Below, piece by piece: positions 37,101 through 40,145 of a stretch of 64,000 bases of DNA (the first letter of the stretch is position 1; each line of letters begins with the position of its first letter). Position numbers and translations under genes: made by a program. A model generated the notes under the pieces. The model had not been told where the DNA came from. It did no database searches and saw nothing but the letters and a program-made list of their open reading frames with translations. Location: contig JAXRKP010000350.1 in the NCBI GenBank assembly GCA_037039925.1, positions 1-64,000 on the forward strand. Direction: 5' to 3'. Origin of the DNA: Doris montereyensis. Taxonomy: Eukaryota > Mollusca > Gastropoda > Nudibranchia > Dorididae.

Positions 37101-40100
37101 CACAGAAGAGTTGACAGCAAGTCAAAAGTTAGAACAAGCAAGGTAATGTTAGATACTGGCACAGTAATGTTTGATACTGGCAAGGTGATGTTTGATACTG
37201 GCACAGTAATGTTTGATACTGGCAAGGTAATGTTTGATACTGTTTGATATTGGCAAGGTGGTGTTTTATATTGGCTGACAAGGTAATGTTTGATACTGAC
37301 AAGGTAATGTTTGATACTGGCAAGGTAATGTTTGATACTGGCAAGGTAATGTTTGATACTGGCAAGGTAATGTTTGATACTGGCAAGGTAGTGTTTGATA
37401 CTGGCAAGGTAGTGTTTGATACTGGCAAGGTAGTGTTTGATACTGACAAGGTAGTGTTTGATACTGGCAAGGTAGTGTTTGATACTGGCAAGGTAGTGTT
37501 TGATACTGACAAGGTAGTGTATGATACTGGCAAGGTAGTGTTTGATATTGGCAATGACAAGGTAATATTTGATACTGACAATGTAATGTTTGATACTATC
37601 AAGGTAATGTTTGATACTAGCAAGAAATTGTTTGATACTGTCAAGGTAATGTTTGATACTAGCAAGGTATTATTTGATACTGGCAATGTAATGTTTGATA
37701 CTGACAAGGTAATGTTTGATACTGGCAAGGCATTATTTGATACTGGCAATAACAAGGTAATGTTTGATACTGGCAAGTTATTGTTTGATACTGGTAATAA
37801 CAAGAATGTTTGATAATGACAATGTAATGTTTGATACTGACAAGGTAATGTTTGATACTGGCAATGTAATGTTTGATACTGACAAGGTAATGTTTGATAC
37901 TGACAAGGTAATGTTTGATACTGGCAATGTAATGTTTGATACTTGCAAGGGATTGTTTGTTACTGGTAAGGTGATGTTTGGTACTGGTAAGGTAATGTCT
38001 GATACTGGCAAGGCAATGTTTGATACTGGCAAGGCAATGACAATGTAATGTTTGATACTGACAATGTAATGTTTGATACTGACAAGGTAATGTTTGATAC
38101 TGGCAATGTAATGTTTTGATACTGACAAGGTAACGTTTGATACTGGCTACATATTATTTGATACTGACAAAGTAATGTTTGATATTGGCAATGACAAGGT
38201 AATGTTTGATACTGGCAATGTAATGTTTGATATTGACAATGTAATGTTTGATACTGGCAAGGTAATGTTTGATACTGTCAATGTAATGTTTGATACTGAC
38301 ATGGTAATGTTTGATACTGACAATGTAATGTTTGATACTGGCAAGGTAATGTTTGATACTGTCAATGTGATGTTTGATACTGACATGGTAATGTTTGATA
38401 CTGACATGGTAATGTTTGATACTGACGATGGTAATGTTTGATACTGACATGGTAATGTTTGATACTGACATGGTAATGTTTGATACTGACAATGTAATGT
38501 TTGATACTGACATGGTAATGTTTGATACTGTCAATGTGATGTTTGATACTGACATGGTAATGTTTGATACTGACAATGTAATGTTTGATACTGGAAAGGT
38601 AATGTTTGATACTGACAAGGTAATGTTTGATACTGGCAAGGTAATGTTTGATACTGGTACGGTAATGTTTGATACTGGCTAGGTAATGTTTGATACTAGG
38701 TAATGTTTGATACTGGTACGGTAATGTTTGATACTGGCAAAGTAATGTTTGGTACTGGCAAGGTAGAACGGTAGTTTTTTATACTAGTGGGCAGCGAGTG
38801 AATGAAAGGCAAGAGATATGTAGATCTGATCGTGATGATGTATAGATAGATGTAGGTATATTTAGGGAGAAAAGGTTTTTTTTAAAGTTTCATTGGCGGT
38901 TGGCAGGTGTTACTGGTAGGCCCTACTCCTCCACCTTTCCTCTTTAGGTCTTGCTATTTCCTCTTAATTGACCCTGAGATAACCTCATATGGTGGATGAG
39001 GGTGAAATCCAGTTAAACAAAAAAGAACCCAGCTGATACCGATATCCATTCACGCATTGATCGAGAGTGGGATGCGGGGTGGGGGGGGGTTCTTTAGTGT
39101 CCTGTGAACCTAGCTTTGCTAGGGTTTGAAGCCAGGAAGGACCTTACGGCCTGCGGTCTGGCAGCGTAACCACTTGGGCGTTTATTTTTGTGTGAATACT
39201 ATTTTTATACGGTTATCAAAAGGTAACGCATATCATGTCTCACAAACTAAAGGTACATAAAGGACAATATCACGGAAATGAAATCTTCATACCTTGACAA
39301 CAGAATTAGAGGAAACAATCGGTTGAGAAAAGTCACTCACGATAACGAGACGAAAGGACTCTCATGAAGTACAGTGCAATCCCCGATAACGACATCTCCG
39401 AATAACGACAATCCCCCGATAGCGACATGGATCCCTGGTCCCGTTTTTTTTTTTTTGCTATATATCATTAGTAAAAAAAAACCCTCTGAATAGCGACGTG
39501 AAACCTCCCAATAACGATAAGTCTAGCCGTAAACACTACATTTGACATGAAAATTTGATCAATATCGACAAAATTGAGACGTATTCTTAGCTATGAAAAC
39601 ACTTCTTTTTCGGCCAATGACAACGTGTGAGATTATTTCTCCATCTCTGAGGGTACCAAGGCCATGACAACCAGCTAGTAAACCCATCTGCTGGCTCTAC
39701 CAACCCCACCCCCAACACACCGGCCCTATTCAGGGCCCCACCACATCTTCCCAATTGACTAGCCTCACTCGTAACGCCCTCTTCGCCGCCATTTTGAAAA
39801 ATTCTGAATAACGACATCCCCCGATAACGACATGATTGTTCGGTCCCGGGCGATGTCGTTATCGAGGGGATTGCACTGTATGAGCGATAAGTCGTAGAAA
39901 GGATTTTAAGCCACGTAGAAATAATTTGTGTTTTGTTTTGGGTTTTTTGTGTGCGGTATACCAACTCTAGAAATTTTGTTTGCATCAGTCAGTCTTGCTG
40001 TTGTAATTGTATTGGGTGTTTTTTTTCTCCACCTTGCTGCAGGGCTCAAGCCAAGGAGGCCCAGGAGCTGTATGAAGCTGCTACAACCACCACCTCCTCC

Positions 40101-40145
40101 TCTTCCTCTTCCTCCTCCTCTGTTTTAGGCAATGGACCGCTCTGA
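8984..40145 (+). CDS. PPP6R3: Serine/threonine-protein phosphatase 6 regulatory subunit (SAPS family), whole coding span
   Basis: SAPS proteins are the regulatory subunits that bind and direct the PP6 catalytic subunit (PPP6C), in cytoplasm and nucleus, in mitosis, DNA-damage and NF-kB signalling. About 27 exons with matching phases encode, once indels are allowed for, roughly 1,060 residues; vertebrate family members are about 870-970. The SAPS helical-repeat region spans about residues 1-520. Landmarks are [79 protein letters not shown] and [20 protein letters not shown]. An acidic, Ser/Pro-rich, probably disordered tail follows, with SDEDIWEEK and two GWADF motifs, ending NGPL (vertebrates end NGPV). 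The start at 8984 matches the conserved MFWKF N-terminus after indel allowance. Invertebrates usually have one SAPS gene, so the '3' in the symbol is nominal. The main oddity is repeated single-base indels. Confidence 0.93.
9042..9429. other. Intron 1, 5' part: nothing recognised
   Basis: AT-rich intronic sequence with no repeat I can name. Confidence 0.5.
9430..9945 (+). mobile_element. Degenerate LINE reverse-transcriptase C-terminal fragment in intron 1
   Basis: One frame reads [20 protein letters not shown], and another further on reads [20 protein letters not shown]. These match the KYLGSxLxxDGxxxxEIxxRI and (Y)RRMLKIxWxxxxxNEEVL segments at the end of non-LTR retrotransposon ORF2. The frames are separated by stops, so it is dead. 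It lies in the host gene's sense direction. Confidence 0.75.
10132..10212 (+). CDS. PPP6R3: PPP6R exon 2
   Basis: Acceptor TTTTCTCAG, donor TTGTG|GTGAGC. The exon corresponds to the family segment around residues 21-47: one frame reads TLRELM and [13 protein letters not shown], and another reads EWDDILQ. The switch out and back within 81 bp needs one lost base after ELM and one extra A in the CAAAGAA run. A further two-base loss at the exon start would restore the D-x-T-L opening. Confidence 0.85.
10475..10605 (+). repeat. P repeat, copy 2
   Basis: In intron 2. It shows GGGCACTACTGGTAGG, a pyrimidine body, and AATTCACCTTGGTGAATACATGG in place of the usual CACCCTGAGATCAC core. Confidence 0.7.
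10622..10722 (+). repeat. P repeat, copy 3 (diverged)
   Basis: Directly follows copy 2. GCAGTTGGTGGGCTCTACTG opens it, and ATATGGTGGATAGAGTAAAA closes it; the middle is poorly conserved. Confidence 0.55.
10778..10866 (+). CDS. PPP6R3: PPP6R exon 3
   Basis: Acceptor GTCTTTCAG, donor TTCAA|GTGAGA; phase 2 at both ends. It encodes [13 protein letters not shown] in one frame, then [17 protein letters not shown] in another, matching the family's LEDLVSFIIEEPPxDMDEKxRYK. One missing A in the GAAAG run accounts for the switch. Confidence 0.88.
11181..11362 (+). CDS. PPP6R3: PPP6R exon 4
   Basis: Acceptor TATTTTAG, donor [31 protein letters not shown] is the strongly conserved core of the SAPS N-terminal region. 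The written frame then stops (FLEGRSH*), while the neighbouring frame continues [14 protein letters not shown] and a third gives [10 protein letters not shown]. One missing G in the GGGG run and one missing G before TCATG repair both switches. Confidence 0.92.
11510..11647 (+). CDS. PPP6R3: PPP6R exon 5
   Basis: Acceptor TTCTGCTAG. It encodes [20 protein letters not shown], then in a shifted frame [20 protein letters not shown], the family's HIGTSAIMDLLLRLLTCIE block. One base too many lies between them. The donor reads TTGTT|GTGAGT; a lost G there would explain why the exon ends one base short of the phase-0 start of exon 6. Confidence 0.9.
11648..12138. other. Intron 5: nothing recognised
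   Basis: About 490 bp of AT-rich intron without an identifiable repeat. Short ORFs on both strands here lack any family signal. Confidence 0.5.
12139..12204 (+). CDS. PPP6R3: PPP6R exon 6
   Basis: Acceptor TTTTTCCCAG, donor GAAGAT|GTAAAT. It encodes [18 protein letters not shown], then KDED; the family motif is LNWLNEEKIIQRLVE. Intact, 22 codons, phase 0 at both ends. Confidence 0.93.
12564..12675 (+). CDS. PPP6R3: PPP6R exon 7
   Basis: Acceptor CTTCCTCTAG, donor [28 protein letters not shown] matches the conserved HxNAxQSLCEIVRL. After it the frame changes to [20 protein letters not shown]. One missing G in CGGGAACAG explains this. Confidence 0.92.
12676..13288. other. Intron 7, 5' part: nothing recognised
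   Basis: AT-rich intron with a GTCCCAC / GTCCCGT-rich patch around 12870-12940 that could be a degraded transposon end. I could not find its partner. Confidence 0.4.
13289..13463 (+). other. Small unexplained ORF inside intron 7
   Basis: An ATG-started open frame of 57 codons or so reads [20 protein letters not shown], then [17 protein letters not shown]. Its basic, Pro/Ser-rich make-up looks more protein-like than most intronic ORFs. It is not in the SAPS family, and its end overlaps the SINE at 13420-13640. It may be the N-terminal scrap of a mobile-element protein. Confidence 0.25.
13420..13640 (-). repeat. tRNA-derived SINE (family U), copy 1
   Basis: On the minus strand the head carries a near-perfect Pol III B box, GGGGTTCGAATCC (about 13563-13576). 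The body (AAGTTAGTGNTYGYACC, CCTTCCCAAGGAAC) is homologous to 62345-62575. Read on the plus strand it shows CTGGACAGG and GTCTGACNCAG. It is antisense to PPP6R. Confidence 0.8.
13641..14459. other. Intron 7, 3' part: nothing recognised
   Basis: Ordinary AT-rich intron. Confidence 0.5.
14460..14570 (+). CDS. PPP6R3: PPP6R exon 8
   Basis: Acceptor TTCTATTTCAG, donor AAAGG|GTATGT. It encodes [20 protein letters not shown], then [16 protein letters not shown], equivalent to EIIEQLLSNIF and ILLTLLETRR. Frame intact; phase 2 in, phase 2 out. Confidence 0.95.
14826..15190. repeat. 48-bp minisatellite in intron 8
   Basis: About seven full units plus one partial, each containing CGCTAATAACACCCTTCAAT and GAGATGTAAGTTTGCAAAAC. 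Units are nearly identical, so expansion is recent. Each holds GAT|GTAAGT, a consensus 5' splice site. Confidence 0.95.
15403..15529 (+). CDS. PPP6R3: PPP6R exon 9
   Basis: Acceptor GTATCTGCAG, donor CCAAAG|GTGAGT. It encodes [20 protein letters not shown], then [16 protein letters not shown]; the family has RLGSFHELLLEPPKK. Frame intact. Confidence 0.95.
15694..15851 (+). CDS. PPP6R3: PPP6R exon 10
   Basis: Acceptor TTCTTGTAG, donor CTACTG|GTGGGT. The first part reads [13 protein letters not shown]; the second, in a shifted frame, reads [20 protein letters not shown] and [12 protein letters not shown]. Together they match LDPPxGNTRLNVIRLISSLL. One missing T after CCTCCC (CCCTTGG read as CCCTGG) explains the shift. 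Confidence 0.95.
15852..16367. other. Intron 10: nothing recognised
   Basis: 516 bp with no repeat I can name. Confidence 0.5.
16368..16493 (+). CDS. PPP6R3: PPP6R exon 11
   Basis: Acceptor TTTCTCTAG, donor ATACAG|GTAATG. It encodes [20 protein letters not shown], one of the most conserved SAPS segments ([15 protein letters not shown]), then [20 protein letters not shown]. Frame intact, 42 codons. Confidence 0.97.
16494..17072. other. Intron 11: nothing recognised
   Basis: A G10 run near 16580, otherwise featureless. A weak P-like segment (TCTCGTCTTGTCGTTTCCTC, then CACTGAGATCACCAGACATG) occurs at 16820-16880. Confidence 0.45.
17073..17137 (+). CDS. PPP6R3: PPP6R exon 12
   Basis: Acceptor CATTCTCAG, donor GTTCA|GTAAGT. 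It encodes [20 protein letters not shown], matching [20 protein letters not shown]. Frame intact. Confidence 0.94.
17168..17262 (+). repeat. P repeat, copy 4
   Basis: Starts about 30 bp after the exon 12 donor and runs directly into the 33-bp minisatellite. Its 3' end (GAACTATTGAACCTTCTTCT) resembles the array unit, so this copy may have seeded the array. Confidence 0.6.
17263..18322. repeat. 33-bp minisatellite in intron 12
   Basis: About 32 units containing GAACCCTCTTTTGATCACAT and TTCCTGTCCCATT, with truncated 17-bp sub-units (CCCTCTTCTGATC). TTTTGATC variants dominate both ends and TTCTGATC the middle, so blocks homogenised separately. The 11-residue repeat ORFs ([11 protein letters not shown]) are by-products of 33 being divisible by three. 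Confidence 0.96.
18441..18561 (+). CDS. PPP6R3: PPP6R exon 13
   Basis: Acceptor TTATTTGTAG, donor ATCAGG|GTCAGT. It encodes [20 protein letters not shown], then [14 protein letters not shown]; the family has GRRHGYMGHLTRIANCI. Frame intact. Confidence 0.95.
18562..18845. other. Intron 13, 5' part: nothing recognised
   Basis: About 280 bp of plain intron before the 26-bp array. Confidence 0.5.
18846..19637. repeat. 26-bp minisatellite in intron 13
   Basis: About 30 units of GGAACTTCACATTTACGTGT plus CATGAA. Early units are near-identical; the last 200 bp degenerates (CATTTCGTGT, TTATG). Each unit holds one CACGT pentamer on the minus strand. Confidence 0.95.
19638..19697. repeat. (AAT)n / (AGT)n microsatellite
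   Basis: Directly follows the 26-bp array; the next few units are TAG. Confidence 0.95.
19794..19877 (+). CDS. PPP6R3: PPP6R exon 14
   Basis: Acceptor TTCTCTTCAG, donor GAGTTG|GTGGGT. The best frame reads [20 protein letters not shown], then NKK, matching [24 protein letters not shown]. It is out of frame with exon 13 by one base, and a miscounted A run after GAATA separates it from the expected NTIEL ending, so at least two indels are needed. Confidence 0.93.
19872..20032 (+). repeat. P repeat, copy 5 (with a possible second head)
   Basis: GTTGGTGGGTGACACT straddles the exon 14 donor and resembles a P head. A second head GGGGTTGGCGGGCGCCACTA follows at 19920 and continues through CCTGAGATTG to ATGGTGGATGGGGTAAATTA. 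Confidence 0.6.
20198..20287 (+). CDS. PPP6R3: PPP6R exon 15
   Basis: Acceptor CTTCGCCAG, donor CAACAG|GTGAGA. It encodes [20 protein letters not shown], then [10 protein letters not shown]; the family has [23 protein letters not shown]. Acidic, intact, 30 codons. Confidence 0.95.
20330..20414. repeat. (CT)n microsatellite
   Basis: A C9 run followed by about 70 bp of CT with one CCC break. All SLSLS / RERER ORFs here are artefacts. Confidence 0.96.
20695..20832 (+). repeat. P repeat, copy 6
   Basis: GTGGGTGGTTGGCCAAG opens it, a pyrimidine body follows, then CATGATGAGATCACCACATG. Confidence 0.7.
20911..21360. mobile_element. 450-bp TIR element (MITE) in intron 15
   Basis: The two ends are perfect 20-base inverted repeats: ATCGTCGGTGAAACTGTCTA at 20911-20930 and its complement at 21341-21360. 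The interior is AT-rich and non-coding. No clear target duplication: the flanks are TAGAAA and ATGTTT. A fragment of the same family lies at 40451-40500. Confidence 0.8.
21662..21759 (+). CDS. PPP6R3: PPP6R exon 16
   Basis: Acceptor GACTCGCCAG, donor ATCGA|GTGAGT. It encodes [20 protein letters not shown], then [12 protein letters not shown], nearly identical to the vertebrate [23 protein letters not shown]. Frame intact. Confidence 0.98.
21981..22722 (+). mobile_element. CAGTAGTGACC-ended element, copy A (5' truncated)
   Basis: This is the inverted counterpart of 55874-57096. Shared blocks include TCTCAGTGAAACC, the AAAACCAAGATTTTCGCC region, CCCATTGGATCACTGGTTTG, GTTGCCCCTGACCTAC, and the terminal CGGTCACTACTG followed by TA. 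It lacks the first 60 bp or so and about 400 bp of interior relative to the other copy. Confidence 0.8.
22723..23120. other. Intron 16, 3' part: nothing recognised
   Basis: About 400 bp of AT-rich intron. Confidence 0.5.
23124..23255 (+). repeat. P repeat, copy 7
   Basis: GGTGGGCGGTTCGGCAGGGC head, pyrimidine body, then CATATGGTGGATGGGGTAAC. Confidence 0.75.
23306..23366 (+). CDS. PPP6R3: PPP6R exon 17
   Basis: Acceptor TTCATTCACAG, donor TCTAAT|GTAAGT. It encodes [20 protein letters not shown], equivalent to [20 protein letters not shown]. Frame intact. Confidence 0.93.
23606..23739 (+). CDS. PPP6R3: PPP6R exon 18
   Basis: Acceptor CCCTCCGCAG, donor TCTGA|GTAAGT. It encodes [20 protein letters not shown], then [19 protein letters not shown], the acidic DEEDIWEEKxIxF motif that follows the SAPS core. 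Frame intact. Confidence 0.97.
24064..24175 (+). repeat. P repeat, copy 8
   Basis: TGGGTGGTTTGCGGGTGTTACTG head; then CACCCTGAGATCACCGCATT, GTGGGTGCGG and CAATGAAAT. Confidence 0.75.
24176..25117. other. Intron 18: no gene; small inverted repeat
   Basis: Contains T/C-rich DNA, and a perfect 14-base inverted repeat TAGCTCCAGATCTA at 24699-24712 and 24793-24806 inside a TAGATC-rich patch. ACTAGCTGTAGGTGCCCGGC (about 24275) looks like a transposon terminus I cannot name. Confidence 0.5.
25118..25178. repeat. (ATT)n microsatellite
   Basis: About 20 ATT units, ending only 14 bases before the exon 19 acceptor. Confidence 0.97.
25193..25327 (+). CDS. PPP6R3: PPP6R exon 19
   Basis: Acceptor GTGTTCGCAG, donor CTGAAA|GTAGGT. 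The main frame reads [20 protein letters not shown], then [12 protein letters not shown], the Ser/Asp/Glu-rich tail seen in vertebrates (SGSTDSEESTDSEEE). One extra G in the GGG run near the 5' end breaks the join with exon 18. Confidence 0.92.
25658..25850 (+). CDS. PPP6R3: PPP6R exon 20 (GWADF motifs)
   Basis: Acceptor TTCCTTTAG, donor ACAAG|GTAAAC. 64 codons, intact. It holds [20 protein letters not shown], then two copies of DGWADF, 18 residues apart. Vertebrates have a single GWASF at this place. This tail is expected to be disordered; the repeated motif could be a docking peptide (inference). Confidence 0.95.
25908..25983 (+). repeat. P repeat, copy 9, interrupted by a SINE
   Basis: The P body ends at CCTCTCAATT, where the SINE at 25984-26306 interrupts it. 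P sequence (CAATTCACCCTG) resumes at 26309. Confidence 0.8.
25984..26306 (+). mobile_element. Full-length tRNA-derived SINE (family T) in intron 20
   Basis: The head GTAGCCCAGAGGCAAGG resembles an A box, and GTGGGTTTGAGCCC a B box. A conserved middle includes GTGCACGTTAAAGATCCC. It ends in an A-rich tail with 9 consecutive A. It is flanked by the 7-base target duplication CTCAATT (25977-25983 and 26307-26313). Confidence 0.92.
26381..26516 (+). repeat. P repeat, copy 10
   Basis: GGTTGGCGAATGCTACTGAC head, typical pyrimidine body, CACTCTGAGATCACGCATAT and GGTGGATGGGGTAAAT. Confidence 0.8.
26656..26729 (+). CDS. PPP6R3: PPP6R exon 21
   Basis: Acceptor ATATTTCCAG, donor TTATA|GTAAGT. It encodes [20 protein letters not shown], then GNAY; vertebrates have SLRSNSPVEMETSTE here. 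Frame intact. Confidence 0.93.
26800..26900 (+). repeat. Degenerate tRNA-SINE head
   Basis: GTAGCTTTGAAGGTAGGGTG and GAGTTTGATTCCTATTCC stand where A and B boxes would be. Body not recognised. Confidence 0.4.
27135..27342. mobile_element. 208-bp hAT-like MITE in intron 21
   Basis: The ends are inverted CAATGTTCC / GGAACATTG, typical of hAT elements. Direct repeats CTGTAGG flank it (27128-27134 and 27343-27349), 7 of the 8 bases expected of a hAT target duplication. The interior has GTGTGCGYA palindromes and no ORF. Confidence 0.8.
27578..27625 (+). CDS. PPP6R3: Possible 48-nt cassette exon of PPP6R carrying a stop
   Basis: Acceptor TTTTGTTTTGTAG, donor CTAAT|GTAGGT, 48 nt, phase 1 at both ends, so inclusion or skipping keeps frame. 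Read in phase it gives [15 protein letters not shown] and then TAA, two codons from its end. It may be a real alternative exon that truncates the protein, an exon damaged by one indel, or a chance pair of splice sites. Exon 21 also joins exon 23 directly in frame. Confidence 0.4.
28003..28077 (+). CDS. PPP6R3: PPP6R exon 23
   Basis: Acceptor TCTTCCCTCTCAG, donor GCCCAG|GTGAAG. It encodes [20 protein letters not shown], then TSGP: low-complexity acidic/Ser-Thr tail. Phase 1 both ends. Sequence is not conserved with vertebrates; support is frame continuity and splice sites. Confidence 0.85.
28269..28517. mobile_element. 249-bp hAT-like MITE in intron 23
   Basis: Inverted ends CAGGGGTCACAAAACT / AGTTTAGTGACCCCTG, the CAGGGG terminus of hAT elements. 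Flanking octamers ACTTAGAG (28261-28268) and ACTTATGG (28518-28525) are probable target duplications agreeing at 6 of 8 bases. Confidence 0.85.
28744..29140 (-). mobile_element. LINE ORF2 C-terminal fragment in intron 23, antisense
   Basis: On the minus strand [10 protein letters not shown] (near 29125) is followed by [20 protein letters not shown], then [20 protein letters not shown] and [12 protein letters not shown]. This is the usual order at the end of a non-LTR reverse transcriptase. One frameshift near 29070 and 5' truncation make it inactive. Confidence 0.9.
29219..29467 (+). CDS. PPP6R3: PPP6R exon 25 (proline-rich)
   Basis: Acceptor TGTTTCCTCAG, donor CTCAAG|GTAAAT. It encodes [40 protein letters not shown] and a run of 11 prolines. 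The written frame then stops at a TAG near 29449-29451; the next frame continues [20 protein letters not shown] to the donor in correct phase. One indel in the C-rich run explains both. The poly-Pro stretch could bind profilin, SH3 or WW domains (inference). Confidence 0.9.
29468..30336. other. Intron 25: one diverged P repeat, otherwise nothing
   Basis: A weak P copy runs from 29615 to 29712 (GAGCTTCTACTTCTTTC, GCACCCTGAAATAACCACAT, TTGGCAGAC). Confidence 0.55.
30337..30513 (+). CDS. PPP6R3: PPP6R exon 26
   Basis: Acceptor TTCATTTCAG, donor GACAG|GTAATC. 59 codons, intact: [20 protein letters not shown], then [20 protein letters not shown]. Ser/Pro-rich, disordered; SP sites suggest proline-directed phosphorylation (inference). 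Confidence 0.9.
30866..30919 (+). CDS. PPP6R3: PPP6R exon 27
   Basis: Acceptor AAAACCAG (weak pyrimidine tract), donor TTCAG|GTAAGT. 54 nt, phase 2 both ends: [17 protein letters not shown]. Short and symmetrical, so it could be alternatively used. Confidence 0.75.
30920..33009. other. Intron 27, 5' part: nothing recognised
   Basis: 2.1 kb of AT-rich intron; no repeat or ORF I can name. Confidence 0.45.
33010..34147. repeat. About 70-bp G-rich minisatellite in intron 27
   Basis: About 16 units: GATAGCAGTTGGTCTGTATT, GCCTGTATTTAGTCTGTGAG, then GGGGTTGGGGG with variable G-run length (up to 13), then CACTGCCCTCAAATACAGG. The sense strand carries the G runs. Long ORFs on the minus strand (189 and 77 codons) are by-products. 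Confidence 0.96.
34148..34232 (+). repeat. P repeat, copy 12 (body only)
   Basis: GGCTACTAGTAGTGGTAGCA, then CTACTTCTTTCCTTTCACTC and CGTCTTGCTGTTTC at the end of the G-rich array. Confidence 0.65.
34233..36926. other. Intron 27, 3' part: no gene; one P repeat
   Basis: A P copy (GCAGTGGGCTGTTGG, then CTTTCATCTTGCTGTTTCCC, TTTACCCTGTGATCATTGCA) occupies about 36520-36625. The 85-codon ORF at 35166-35423 matches nothing I know. Confidence 0.45.
36927..37142 (+). CDS. PPP6R3: PPP6R exon 28
   Basis: Acceptor CCGTTTTCAG, donor GCAAG|GTAATG. 72 codons, intact: [60 protein letters not shown], then LEQAR. Its donor is the first unit of the 21-bp array that follows. If the intron is retained, the next codon is TAA, giving a protein lacking the last exon. 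Confidence 0.9.
37138..38772. repeat. 21-bp minisatellite starting at the exon 28 splice donor
   Basis: About 77 units of GTAATGTTTGATACTGGCAA plus G. The array begins at the exon-intron junction and the last five exon bases (GCAAG) belong to the unit. Most units hold AAG|GTAATG. GGC/GAC, AAGG/AATG and CATGG variants form blocks. The ORFs of both strands (MFDTGKV, LPVSNIT) follow from 21 being divisible by three. Confidence 0.97.
38893..39022 (+). repeat. P repeat, copy 14
   Basis: GGCGGTTGGCAGGTGTTACTGG head, then TTGACCCTGAGATAACCTC and ATATGGTGGATGAGGGTG. Confidence 0.8.
39085..39182 (-). repeat. tRNA-derived SINE (family U), fragment
   Basis: CCTAGCTTTGCTAGGGTTTGAA, then GGCAGCGTAACCACTTGGGC; the same blocks occur at the head end of the copies at 13420 and 62345. 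Confidence 0.6.
39372..39878. mobile_element. 507-bp CAGTGCAATCCCC-ended element, TA target (pogo/Tigger-like MITE)
   Basis: TA-CAGTGCAATCCCCGATAA at the left is inverted at the right as TTATCGAGGGGATTGCACTG-TA. Both ends are flanked by TA, and terminal CAGT is typical of the pogo/Tigger branch of Tc1/mariner. Sub-terminal CGATAACGAC motifs recur. No transposase. Confidence 0.9.
40043..40145 (+). CDS. PPP6R3: PPP6R last exon and stop
   Basis: Acceptor CACCTTGCTGCAG. It encodes [20 protein letters not shown], a serine run, then VLGNGPL and TGA at 40143-40145. Phase 2 entry matches exon 28. The Ser run is a (TCC/TCT) repeat and may vary in length. NGP[LV] at the C-terminus agrees with vertebrate family members. 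Confidence 0.93.

Noticed and set aside
37129..38682. Long ORFs on both strands (up to 224 codons) with a VSNITLP or MFDTGKV heptad, looking like a repeat protein
   Set aside because: The 21-bp unit is divisible by three, so every frame without a stop stays open. The region is an intron between two clear PPP6R exons.
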